DNA of 64,000 nt from CAYFNF01 sp964344485 (GTDB taxonomy: Bacteria > Patescibacteriota > Patescibacteriia > UBA9570 > XYC2-FULL-38-9). The DNA lies in contig CAYFNF010000003.1 in assembly GCA_964344485.1 (NCBI GenBank), positions 124,001 to 188,000 of the forward strand, read 5' to 3'. Both the position numbers and the translations under genes were made by a program. The notes beneath the pieces are model-generated. The model had not been told where the DNA came from and made no database searches. It worked only from the letters and a program-made list of their open reading frames with translations. This document shows, in pieces, positions 8,630 to 17,252 of this stretch; within the stretch, counting starts at the first letter, position 1; each line of letters starts with the position of its first letter.

Positions 8630-9971
8630 CGCCGTCCATAGTCGGGAAGGTCAGTGTGACACCGTCGTTATATAACGCGGTCATGTCATAGTAGAAGATA
8701 CTTCCATCCGTCGATCCAGCCATCATCGCTGGTAGATACGTCCATGTCGCGGGTGATGCATCTAAGTCAAAAGTAATAAAGTTCTCTTCGTCTCCTGGCT
8801 CGTTGCTATCATATACATACACCAATGCTTCACTCTGGTCTTCTTGCTCTTCGATACGATACGGGGTCACGGCGTGTCCTCCACCAGCTGCGCTCGTTAA
8901 CCCCAGAATGATATTAGCCTTTCCTTTGGAATTCAGCGCATCCTTTACTGTCTCGTAGACATTCTCAACTGTGTAACTTCCGTCTTGATCGCGTGCAACT
9001 CGATAGTTTTCATACTCTTTTGCATATTGATAGAAGTACGTCCCTTTAATCTCGCGTTCAACGCTTGACTGTGTTAAGTCGTAGGTAGTATCAGCCGAGG
9101 ACTTATACGTAGTTACATCGTCATGCCCACGATAGAGCTCCCATGCTTTATACGCAAAGCCAAAACAGGTGCCGTCTGCGCTTTTTGTATTTAATGTATC
9201 GAGTAGATTGTCCGTGCTCCACTTCCAGTAGTAATTCCCTCCCCAATCCGAGTACCATAGTGAATTGTAAGAATAGACATGAAAAAAGTCTTTTATTATT
9301 TTCTTGCTCGTGTTCTCCCCAAAGTTCTCGAAGTTGAAACCAGTACCTGTGATGCTACGCGACTGACTATCCACTGTTGAGTCCGGATTGAAATCAGAGT
9401 TAATATACGTAACGGTATCTTCCCCGCCTCCTTGTTCAGTGACAATCTTTAACACATACCCTTGAGTGCTATCAGTATAGTGATAGAAAGAAAACGTGTT
9501 GTCCTCACCTTTTTCAAGAAGGTTTGTTATGTTCATCCAACGTCGGTCGTCAGTGACCGTTGCTTGATCGTGATAATACGATGATCCTGAGCCCCAATAC
9601 GGGTCGGTTTTCGCTTCACGATATCGCGACGTGTCTTCATACACTGCCTTGTAGTAGTACTGCGTGTAATCGTGTCCAGAGGTCCCGGTGGTCCCAGAAT
9701 TCTCTTCGTACATCACTACTACTCCGTTTACAGTTAAATTCCCAGCATACCCACCAACAAAAAAACCACCGTGTTCAAGGTAGTTGCCATCATAATTACT
9801 GTCAGTCTGAATCTCGCCGATATACACAGAGCCACTCGCTGGGATGCTAATGGTCTCTTGATTCGTTCCATATGAATACGGTCCGTATGACGTGGTGGTC
9901 TCTTCAGCAAGCGCTGGGTTTACAACAAAAAACAGGCCGATAATGAATAGCGGGATTATTCTTGCTAGCAT
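8577..9971 (-). CDS. Secreted papain-like cysteine protease (probably frameshifted at its 3' end)
   Basis: A 464-aa protein from the ATG at 9971, which begins a signal peptide (MLARIIPLFIIGLFF, cut near NPALAEE); an upstream in-frame start adds 13 residues that spoil it. The first 200 residues look like a beta-sandwich. The C-terminal half has a likely Cys-His-Asn/Asp triad: Cys in DGTCFGFAYK (about 266), His in GGGHAVTPY (about 364) and DSNEPGD (about 386), as in papain-like/C39-like folds. Residues after about 440 end abruptly, and a continuing open frame (7907-8629) overlaps by 53 nt, so the native protein probably carries a Lys-rich TIG tail. Exact substrate unknown. Confidence 0.7.
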   Translation of the reverse strand: MLARIIPLFIIGLFFVVNPALAEETTTSYGPYSYGTNQETISIPASGSVYIGEIQTDSNYDGNYLEHGGFFVGGYAGNLTVNGVVVMYEENSGTTGTSGHDYTQYYYKAVYEDTSRYREAKTDPYWGSGSSYYHDQATVTDDRRWMNITNLLEKGEDNTFSFYHYTDSTQGYVLKIVTEQGGGEDTVTYINSDFNPDSTVDSQSRSITGTGFNFENFGENTSKKIIKDFFHVYSYNSLWYSDWGGNYYWKWSTDNLLDTLNTKSADGTCFGFAYKAWELYRGHDDVTTYKSSADTTYDLTQSSVEREIKGTYFYQYAKEYENYRVARDQDGSYTVENVYETVKDALNSKGKANIILGLTSAAGGGHAVTPYRIEEQEDQSEALVYVYDSNEPGDEENFITFDLDASPATWTYLPAMMAGSTDGSIFYYDMTALYNDGVTLTFPTMDGDEWGLFALGSTDITNYS

Positions 9972-10105
9972 AGTTATATAAACTAATGATAACTCCATGT
10001 AGTATACCACTTATTCTGATTTGAAAAAACCGAAAAACGCTAGAATTGTACGCAAAAATGGAAATTTGCTATACTGAATGTTAGCGAAAAAAGTAGTTAT
10101 TAACC

Positions 10106-12013
10106 ATGAAACATATGAAACGAACACTATTTCTTGGGCTCGGAGTTTTTGTACTCGGGCTCTTGTTTGCAGTGCCGACATCTGCAAAACAGCTCTTTTT
10201 TGACAATATGGAGTCGGGCACCGGGAATTGGACTGCCACAGGCTTTTGGCAGTTACAAACAGATCCACAAGACATCAGTGTCAGCAGTGATCTGAATCCA
10301 AAACTGATATCACTCCCAGATGCAGGATATCTTCCGTATTCGTACTCCGGAGAGTCCGTGTGGTGGTATGGTGAAGATGGAACTGGAACATTTATTGGAG
10401 ACTACACCGCAGGGTATCAAACGAATAAAAATGGCGGGATGTCTGATTCTTCTAACAGTGGGTACTTAACGTCTCCTGCAGTAGATCTTTCAAACAGTAA
10501 AAATAGCACGCTTACTTTCTGGACCTGGTGGGAAATTGAGGGAGTAGATGTGGATCGATATGACATGATGTATGTTCAAGCAACTACTGATGGCTCCTCT
10601 TGGGATACATTGGGCAGCATTAACCCAATCAATGACGTTGATGGAGAGTCGTATAAACCGTATAGCTCAGGTGGTCTCGGACAGCAGGGTCAATGGGTAC
10701 GACATACCTTTAGCTTAGATGACTACGTTGGAAATGAATCCGCTCAAGTACGTTTCTACTTTGACACGGTTGACCATCGATATAATGCGTTTCGAGGCTG
10801 GATGATTGATAATGTAAGAATTACCAACCAAAAATCAAATAAGAAACCGTCATTTAGTTCTTCAGCAACTGGAAAACAATCGTGTGAAGGGCTGTGGGGG
10901 TCAACACTAGAAGGTGGAATATTTGAACTACTCACTGGACAAACAGTAGATATTGAGCTTACAGAGTCAGATGGATACTGGATTACGGTATATGGAACTG
11001 GAAATGTGGTCGCGCAAGACACCAAAGAAGGCTCGGTCTATCTGCCAGCTGGAAAGTATGCAGCGTTCCCAAATCTACTAGACGGTTGTCCGTTCTCGTT
11101 CCCAGCGTATGTCACGGTTCGCTACAATAAAGCAGCGCCAACACCAAGCGTCGCTCAATCAGATGGATCTATTATCATCAATGGGAGTAACTTTAATTCT
11201 AACTCAACTGTAATCTTCAGTGGACCAAAAGCCATGGGGAGCATCTCTGCTGCTGCGTTAACTCAAACCGAAGCAGAAGAGTTCTCTGTAATTAGTACTA
11301 ATCAAATAGAAGTAACTTTACCAGACCTGGCAGAAGGTGATTATCATATCATCGTCCGAAACGGCGACGCCGGTGAAACGGGCACAAAGAAAAAGAAATT
11401 GAAGAATGCGCTTACTATTACCTCCGATGCAGCGCCTGCTATCAGCACAGTCGAGTACTCATCATTGACAAATGCTACTTCTGTGGAACTGACTATCACT
11501 GGAGAAAACTTTGCAGATGGAGCTGTGGTAACTGTTGGAACCTTCCCATGTAAGAACGTAGAAGTGAGCAAAGATGGAGTCACCATTACCTGTGACACTG
11601 CAACTGGTACTTCCCCTGGATTCCAAAATGTGGTTGTGCAGAACTCAGACGGACAACTAGCAACGCTCATTGGCGGTGTCTATGTCGAAGATGCAACAGA
11701 TGACACTTATGAGCCGTCTGGTGAAACACTCTACCCTGAAGTCAAGGTGCAGAAGTTCAAGAAACGAACCGTGAAGAAGAAAAAGGCGAAATTCAGTTGG
11801 AAGAAAAGGAAAATGGCTAAGAAGTATCAAATCGAAATTGCGCTGCGAGATGGATCGCATATTAGATATAAATTATTCAAGAAAAAGAAGAAAAAAGGCT
11901 GGGTGAAAGGATTGAAGCCAGGTACGAAGTATAAAGCTCGTATTCGATTGATTAACGCTGCTGGCTATTCTGGTCCGTGGTCTGGCTGGAGAAAGTTCGT
12001 TACTGAATTATAA
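10106..12013 (+). CDS. Secreted MAM-like / IPT-TIG / Fn3 surface protein
   Basis: A 635-aa secreted protein. It has a signal peptide (residues 1-27, ending PTSAKQ), a jelly-roll domain resembling MAM or immune-inhibitor-A modules (about 30-245, with SPAVDLSNSKNSTLTFW and GWMIDNVRI), an Ig-like stretch, two IPT/TIG repeats (about 340-440 and 445-530) and a C-terminal Fn3-like domain full of lysine (KKKKKKGWVKGLKPGTKYKA, about 550-635). Such architecture points to adhesion or polymer binding outside the cell. The gene faces the minus-strand block around it, lies alone and ends in a strong terminator. No Shine-Dalgarno precedes the ATG. Confidence 0.85.
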   Translation: MKHMKRTLFLGLGVFVLGLLFAVPTSAKQLFFDNMESGTGNWTATGFWQLQTDPQDISVSSDLNPKLISLPDAGYLPYSYSGESVWWYGEDGTGTFIGDYTAGYQTNKNGGMSDSSNSGYLTSPAVDLSNSKNSTLTFWTWWEIEGVDVDRYDMMYVQATTDGSSWDTLGSINPINDVDGESYKPYSSGGLGQQGQWVRHTFSLDDYVGNESAQVRFYFDTVDHRYNAFRGWMIDNVRITNQKSNKKPSFSSSATGKQSCEGLWGSTLEGGIFELLTGQTVDIELTESDGYWITVYGTGNVVAQDTKEGSVYLPAGKYAAFPNLLDGCPFSFPAYVTVRYNKAAPTPSVAQSDGSIIINGSNFNSNSTVIFSGPKAMGSISAAALTQTEAEEFSVISTNQIEVTLPDLAEGDYHIIVRNGDAGETGTKKKKLKNALTITSDAAPAISTVEYSSLTNATSVELTITGENFADGAVVTVGTFPCKNVEVSKDGVTITCDTATGTSPGFQNVVVQNSDGQLATLIGGVYVEDATDDTYEPSGETLYPEVKVQKFKKRTVKKKKAKFSWKKRKMAKKYQIEIALRDGSHIRYKLFKKKKKKGWVKGLKPGTKYKARIRLINAAGYSGPWSGWRKFVTEL

Positions 12014-12025
12014 ACCACGATATAA

Positions 12026-12053
12026 AAAAGCCCGGAGTACTCCGGGCTTTTTT
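12026..12053. terminator. Bidirectional intrinsic terminator
   Basis: A GC-rich perfect palindromic stem (12030-12047) sits between an A-run and a T-run. It serves two converging genes, 10106-12013 and 12062-12772. Confidence 0.92.
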
Positions 12054-12061
12054 ATACGGTA

Positions 12062-12772
12062 TTAATCAAGAGAAAACGTGTCTGCGATATCATCAAACTC
12101 CATTAACCGTTCAGCCATGTCCGGAGACGCGTCTTGCGCGTGGCCAATGTCCATCACATAGTCATCAGATTCCAATTGCTTCGCCCCAATTGAGATAGGC
12201 CAATTCGCTTCAATATAATCCCATTGTGAGTGACTGTACACAGAAACAACAATCAGATCTGCCCATCCGTTTGGATAGTACATGGCATTCGCTGAAGGAA
12301 GTTTAAAATCATATCTCCAGACATTGCCTACTGGGCTTCCGTAATTCTCCTTTTTCTTCACGACTTTGAATTTCTTCCAGGTCTTGGGGAATGTAATGTT
12401 AAATCCGTGCTTATTGCTATGAAAGAAGCGCTTCTTCTTCGTACGGAACTTTACTTTTTTTGATACCGCCCCTTTTCCATCAGCGTTCTTTGCTCGTACT
12501 CCTACCTTGTACTTCTTATACTTTTTCAACGGCTTGAAGTATGCATATGTGTTGGATGTTTTCTTAGTAGCAACAACCTTTCCTTTTCGTGTTTTAACTT
12601 TAGCTATATATTCGGTGGCTCCATCGGCCTCGTCCCACGTAACTTTGACTTGGTTAGACTTTCTTTCGCTCTTGGGCACCTTTACATTCTCTACTTGATC
12701 CGGTACCGCAGCAAGAGCTGGCACTGCGATAAGAAAAGCAGCGGCCAAGATGCATGCACTTAGAATTTTCAT
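12062..12772 (-). CDS. Secreted Fn3-domain protein
   Basis: A 236-aa secreted protein with a signal peptide (residues 1-21, ending ALAAVPDQ), one fibronectin type III domain rich in lysine (about 22-112, core VKVTWDEADGATEYIAKV) and a C-terminal domain of about 120 residues with WKKFKVVKKKE and conserved Trp/Tyr. The last part reads like an alpha/beta lipoprotein-type domain (PsbP/LpqN-like: NKHGFNITFPKTWKKF), which is a tentative likeness. The start overlaps the upstream membrane-protein gene by four bases (ATGA), so the two are translationally coupled. Confidence 0.75.
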   Translation of the reverse strand: MKILSACILAAAFLIAVPALAAVPDQVENVKVPKSERKSNQVKVTWDEADGATEYIAKVKTRKGKVVATKKTSNTYAYFKPLKKYKKYKVGVRAKNADGKGAVSKKVKFRTKKKRFFHSNKHGFNITFPKTWKKFKVVKKKENYGSPVGNVWRYDFKLPSANAMYYPNGWADLIVVSVYSHSQWDYIEANWPISIGAKQLESDDYVMDIGHAQDASPDMAERLMEFDDIADTFSLD

Positions 12773-13158
12773 ACGTTTTTTTTCTTACTATTTGTTAAGA
12801 ATAATAGACCGATAATTACAAATGGAACGCCAGATACCATGACCGCGAAAAAGTGATTATGCCCAGCAGAAAACTGTGCGAACACGCTGAATCCAAGGCC
12901 GAGAATGATAAGCAAAAATGCTCCGAGTCGTTGGCGGAACAGTGCAACGAAATAGCTTAACGTAAGTGTACTAATAAAGAACACGATCCCTGTATGTTCC
13001 CAAGTCCAAGGTCCGCTATCAGAATCATCAACAGCTCCAGCAACCACCATGAATAGCCAGTAGAATACGATCAGACCGCCGAGGATGCGGCCGATCCATA
13101 ACGGCACTCGAGTGTTCGACTGTTGTGGACTTTGTTTTCGTGGAGTTGATTCTGCCAT
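12769..13158 (-). CDS. Four-TM membrane protein, unknown
   Basis: A 129-aa integral membrane protein with a short basic, Gln/Pro-rich N-terminus and four hydrophobic segments (about residues 21-43, 57-76, 83-101 and 107-125). No recognisable family motif. It is translationally coupled (ATGA overlap) to the secreted Fn3 protein downstream, so a role in membrane assembly or anchoring of that protein is possible but unproven. Confidence 0.65.
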   Translation of the reverse strand: MAESTPRKQSPQQSNTRVPLWIGRILGGLIVFYWLFMVVAGAVDDSDSGPWTWEHTGIVFFISTLTLSYFVALFRQRLGAFLLIILGLGFSVFAQFSAGHNHFFAVMVSGVPFVIIGLLFLTNSKKKNV

Positions 13159-13254
13159 ATATGTGTTTTATTCTAACTGCATTGTACCACTGTTACGCTT
13201 TCTTTTCCAAAAAAAATTCATTACAATGAATCTACAATCAGTAACAATACCTAT

Positions 13255-13764
13255 ATGGATTATTTCGATCTCATACGGCAACGCGAGTCCATGCGCGAGT
13301 TTCAAGACAAAGAAGTATCACAAGAGCAACTGGATGCTATTCTGGAGACCATTCAACTCGCACCGTCTGCTGGAAACCTTCAAGCGTTCAAAGTTGCAGT
13401 AGTGCGAGATAAAGAAGTCATGAAAGAATTGGGTGAACGCTCATTCTCTGGGCAAGACTTCACTTCCGCATCAGTCATGCTGGTATTCTGTGCATGGCCT
13501 GATGAATCTGCGCAAAAATATGAAGACCGCGGAAGAGAGCTGTTCAGCGTACAAGATGCGACCATTGCGTGCGCACACGCACAACTGGCAGCACAAGCGC
13601 TCGGGCTCTCCAGTGTATGGGTGGGCGCGATAGATGAACCTGTCACACAAGAGATACTGCAGCTTGATCCAGCGCTGCGACCAGTAGCTGTACTTCCGAT
13701 TGGATACGCACACGGTGAAGCGCGCGAGCATGACCATAAGCCACTGGATGAAATCATGCTGTAG
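13255..13764 (+). CDS. Nitroreductase-family flavoprotein
   Basis: A 169-aa FMN-dependent nitroreductase-like oxidoreductase. The FMN-binding start RQRESMREFQDKEVS and the LAPSAGNLQAFKV segment near residues 40-53 are typical, as are the C-terminal helix and IGYAHGE. Such proteins reduce nitro groups, quinones or related substrates with NAD(P)H as dimers in the cytoplasm; substrate cannot be told. It is a lone plus-strand gene with a terminator 40 nt after the stop. The segment AACAAT lies 6 nt before the ATG, compatible with a leaderless transcript. Confidence 0.85.
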   Translation: MDYFDLIRQRESMREFQDKEVSQEQLDAILETIQLAPSAGNLQAFKVAVVRDKEVMKELGERSFSGQDFTSASVMLVFCAWPDESAQKYEDRGRELFSVQDATIACAHAQLAAQALGLSSVWVGAIDEPVTQEILQLDPALRPVAVLPIGYAHGEAREHDHKPLDEIML

Positions 13765-13803
13765 CCAACTGGAGTCCTCGCATCGGCATTTCTAGCTGCA
13801 ATA

Positions 13804-13836
13804 CAAAAAACCCTCTACGTACAGTAAAGGGTTTTT
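13804..13836. terminator. Bidirectional intrinsic terminator
   Basis: An A-run and ACCCT pair with AGGGT and a T-run across a loop of about 13 nt. It lies between the converging nitroreductase and pilin genes. Confidence 0.7.
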
Positions 13837-13846
13837 AGAATCGTTG

Positions 13847-14299
13847 TTATCGTGAAACTTGAATCGTTGCGCTGGCTTCTTCATCACACGAACCAACAGT
13901 GATGATGCCGGTGGCGGCTCGTTCTATCCAATATCGCGTCTCAGATGAAGAGCCGGAATATGGATCCTCTGGAATCGAAGCGAGATATCCTTGGTCAACT
14001 AAGGCAGTTGAGAGGTCCAGACAACTAGCGTCTGAGGAGTCGCAGTCATCACAACCTGTTGCTGCTGTACCAAGCTGTTCTCGGGTCGTTCCGACCCCAG
14101 TTGGAATTGCTCCAACGTCAATCACATAGAGCTGTACTGCATCCATGATGCTATTCACCTCTGACCATCGTTCTGCATTTCTAGAATCTTGCAGTCGAGA
14201 GAGAGGATCTAATGCTACAAATACAGCTGCGGCAAGTATCACAATGATACCTACTACCAGTAATAGCTCTACGAGAGTAAAACCCTGTTTGTTATTCAT
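13847..14299 (-). CDS. Type IV prepilin-like protein
   Basis: A 150-aa pseudopilin/pilin. The prepilin peptidase site is GFTLVELLLVVGI at residues 6-18, with cleavage expected after Gly6, followed by the hydrophobic N-terminal helix. The globular part has two Cys pairs (GCDDCDSSDASC and SCDEE), a possible disulfide-bonded D-region. It is the last gene of a long minus-strand run starting with DUF134; its assembly ATPase PilB is 12 kb away. It could be the major pilin or a minor one. Confidence 0.88.
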   Translation of the reverse strand: MNNKQGFTLVELLLVVGIIVILAAAVFVALDPLSRLQDSRNAERWSEVNSIMDAVQLYVIDVGAIPTGVGTTREQLGTAATGCDDCDSSDASCLDLSTALVDQGYLASIPEDPYSGSSSETRYWIERAATGIITVGSCDEEASATIQVSR

Positions 14300-14319
14300 A
14301 CTGATATGTTTATTACTTT

Positions 14320-14586
14320 TTAAGAAAATGAATATTTCTTCTTCACAGTTTCATGAATCTCCCACGTGCATTCCAGTCCATCCGGGAATACCACCCAGTC
14401 ACCAGCGTTGAATGTTACTGACTCGCCACCCTCTTTGGGTGTAACTGTGGCTGAACCTTCCAAGATGTAACACGTCTCCGTGCCGTTATACGTCCAGTCG
14501 AATGTGGACGGCTCTTTACTCCACTCGCCCCAGGTTGCGGCCTGCTCTACTTCGTCTGGAGACGGGGTTCTTTTCTCTATGCTCAT
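14320..14586 (-). CDS. Cupin-domain protein (DUF861/EutQ-like)
   Basis: An 88-aa single cupin. The signs are ILEGSATVTPKEGGESV and FNAGDWVVFPDGLECTWEI, the second matching the GDxVxFPxGxxCxWxV pattern of the DUF861 (ureidoglycine-aminohydrolase-like) cupins. The full metal-binding His set is not obvious, so it may be a sensor or sugar-binding cupin and not an enzyme. It starts 3 nt after the stop of the large surface-protein gene. Confidence 0.8.
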   Translation of the reverse strand: MSIEKRTPSPDEVEQAATWGEWSKEPSTFDWTYNGTETCYILEGSATVTPKEGGESVTFNAGDWVVFPDGLECTWEIHETVKKKYSFS

Positions 14587-14589
14587 ATA

Positions 14590-17238
14590 TTATTTCTTCT
14601 TAATTTTGAATTTCTTGGTTATTAAGTACTTCTTTAGAATCTTTCCTTTCTTGTTCTTTAATTGGATGGTGTTCTTTTTCTTCTTTGTTTTTGCAGGTCG
14701 GATCTTCTTATTCTTAAACGTCTTGGTCGCTTTTTTTCCGAACTCCTGTTTATTGATTTTGAGTCTGAGTGCGATCACACGCACCTTCTTTTTTTTCTTA
14801 GAGATGATTACAGCAACGTCTTTTTTACGAGCCTTCCAAAGCTTGATGACATTCGTAGAGTACTTCTTGTTTTTTGCCAGGGTCTTAGTTGCGTGCACAG
14901 TTCCGTCATATGCGCTTACTAACGCGGCTGTTTTGCCCTTTCCGTGAAGAACCACGTACAGCCCAGTAGTATCGTACTGCTTGATAATCGGGGTAGACGC
15001 GTTCAGTACTGAATACGCATACACAGAGTTGTCTGCAAACGTCACTTGCATAATGCCGGGTGCGACACCTTCTACAGCTGTGATGATTGTTGCAGGTAGT
15101 GACGTATCACTCGCGTCAGTGCCACCGTACCCAGGGTGAGCGCCGTTTTCAGAAATGGTATTTACCTCATCCACGGCCCCATCACCGTCATTATCAATTC
15201 CATCACCTGCAATCTCTACTCCGTTGTTGACTACTGCATCATTGGTATCACTTGAATCAGTCACGTATCCGTCGGGTGCAGTCAGTGAGCACACAGAGGT
15301 GCTATCACTTGCATCACCCAGTCCATCTCCGTCGTCATCAGCGTAATAGGTCTGGTTCTCTGAGATGCTATCATCTGCGTCGTTACAATCTGTGCCTGTC
15401 TCTGAGCCATCGTTGTCCGCGTCGTTGTCATTGGAGTCTGAGTTATTGGATGCATACCCATCTGGCGCAGTAGCAGTACATGATACAATAGAATCTGTTG
15501 CATCACCGTACCCGTCTCCGTCGCCGTCCACGTAGTAGGTTTGGTTGGTATTCACGTCTGCATCTGCATCACTACAGTCCGTGGAGTTGGTTACATATCC
15601 TCCTGGCGGAGTCGAAGCGCAGAATGAAAGCGTGTCTGTTGCATCACCGTACCCGTCTCCGTCATCATCAGCGTAGTAGGTCTGGTTCACAGTGACTGTT
15701 CCATCGTTGTCATTACAGTCAGTTCCGCCAATCAAGCCTCCAGCGCCTGTTACTCCATCCTTGTCCGCATCCACGTAGAAATATCCCAGATACGCAGCGC
15801 CTGCTGAACCACCACCCTCACCGTTTAAGTCTGCACCGACTAAAACATCGTTGATCCCATCACCGTTCACATCACCGTTGTTAGAGACTGCCCGTCCAGC
15901 GTAGTTACTTGCTTCTTCTCCAGTAATTTTAATATCAGCTTGTGATGCATCAATGGTCGCCGACAAGGAGTCGCTTCCTAAAACAACGTACGCTGCGCCT
16001 GCTTCATTTGGGTCAGAACCTTCTTTGAATGCACCGAAGACAACATCTTCATAGCCATCATCATTTAAATCTCCGGACGCAGAGACACTATACCCTGTAA
16101 AATCTAATGCCTCTTCTCCGATAATCTTTGTATTTGCTGCACTCGCGCTTATGGTAGAACTCATGGAATTGCTGCCGTGTATTATATACACTGCCCCAGC
16201 ACTTGCTCCTCCAGTATCTTCTGTTGCTGCTCCGATTATAATATCTGCAAATCCATCGCCGTTCACATCTCCCAGTGAGCACGATGCGTTCTGTTTACAG
16301 ATGGTGTCGTTCTCCGCTTCGCCAGTTATCTTTACATCTGCATTCGTAAGGCTCATGGCTGAACTTAAAGAATCGCTACCAAAGATCGCATATACCGCAC
16401 CAGCATTACTAGCCCCTGTGTCTTCTGCCCAAGCGCCCACAATGAAATCATCGATAGAATCACCATTAATGTCTGCTCCAGCTCCAATTGATATCCCAGC
16501 AGTATCGCCGCTGCTTTCCCCAGTTAGAGTCACGTCTGCTGCTGCTGCAGTAATAGTTGAGCTTAATGCTGTTCCGCCATAAATAACATATACTGCGCCT
16601 GCATTGTCTGCGCTATCATCATCTTGCGGTGCTCCAATAATCAGGTCATCGTATCCGTCGTCATTCACGTCAGAACTCGACGCAAAAGAACTGCCTGTAT
16701 TATCATGTTCATCTGCGCCACGAATAGTAACATTTGCAGCGCTGACTGCTATACTGGTCCCTAACGAATCACTTCCGTAGATCACATACACCGCGCCTGC
16801 GTCAGTAGCAACAGTATCTTCTAACGACGAACTCACTACAATGTCATAGTATCCATCTCCATTAATATCACCGTCTGCTGCTATCTGTGTACCCAGTGCA
16901 TCATCCGCGCTATTTCCGTAAATCTTCACATCTGACTCCGAGAGGTCAATGCTGGTCAACTGCGTAGCACTTCCGTAGATCACATGTACTGCGCCAGCAT
17001 TGTTCGCTGCAGTGTCATCGTAGGGCGCTGCTACTAAAATATCATCATAGCCATCGCCATTGACATCGCCTCCAATATGTACCTGCCTACCTGCGGTGTC
17101 GCTTGCTGCTTCTCCGGTGAACTTCACTAATTCGCTCGCATCAAATGCTGTTGCGCTTACTGCTACTGGGAGAAGCAAGGTGAAAACGCTGACGAACATC
17201 CCTGCTAACAACCGATTGTCGTGTGTAATACTTTTCAT
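14590..17238 (-). CDS. Secreted FG-GAP repeat / MopE-type metal-binding surface protein
   Basis: An 882-aa secreted protein with a signal peptide (residues 1-29). About seven FG-GAP/integrin-alpha-like repeats follow (30-480), each with DVNGDGYDD-type calcium loops and GAVYVIYGS. Next come four DCNDxD/YYxDDDGDGYGD repeats (about 490-690) of the putative metal-binding MopE type, then a beta domain and a tail of about 110 residues extremely rich in lysine (ending TKKFKIKKK). This suggests a calcium-stiffened seven-blade propeller on the cell surface. It lies 14 nt downstream of the MacB-like permease and 3 nt upstream of the cupin, so the exporter may handle this protein; that is inference. Confidence 0.88.
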   Translation of the reverse strand: MKSITHDNRLLAGMFVSVFTLLLPVAVSATAFDASELVKFTGEAASDTAGRQVHIGGDVNGDGYDDILVAAPYDDTAANNAGAVHVIYGSATQLTSIDLSESDVKIYGNSADDALGTQIAADGDINGDGYYDIVVSSSLEDTVATDAGAVYVIYGSDSLGTSIAVSAANVTIRGADEHDNTGSSFASSSDVNDDGYDDLIIGAPQDDDSADNAGAVYVIYGGTALSSTITAAAADVTLTGESSGDTAGISIGAGADINGDSIDDFIVGAWAEDTGASNAGAVYAIFGSDSLSSAMSLTNADVKITGEAENDTICKQNASCSLGDVNGDGFADIIIGAATEDTGGASAGAVYIIHGSNSMSSTISASAANTKIIGEEALDFTGYSVSASGDLNDDGYEDVVFGAFKEGSDPNEAGAAYVVLGSDSLSATIDASQADIKITGEEASNYAGRAVSNNGDVNGDGINDVLVGADLNGEGGGSAGAAYLGYFYVDADKDGVTGAGGLIGGTDCNDNDGTVTVNQTYYADDDGDGYGDATDTLSFCASTPPGGYVTNSTDCSDADADVNTNQTYYVDGDGDGYGDATDSIVSCTATAPDGYASNNSDSNDNDADNDGSETGTDCNDADDSISENQTYYADDDGDGLGDASDSTSVCSLTAPDGYVTDSSDTNDAVVNNGVEIAGDGIDNDGDGAVDEVNTISENGAHPGYGGTDASDTSLPATIITAVEGVAPGIMQVTFADNSVYAYSVLNASTPIIKQYDTTGLYVVLHGKGKTAALVSAYDGTVHATKTLAKNKKYSTNVIKLWKARKKDVAVIISKKKKKVRVIALRLKINKQEFGKKATKTFKNKKIRPAKTKKKKNTIQLKNKKGKILKKYLITKKFKIKKK

Positions 17239-17252
17239 ATTGATATAGTTAC

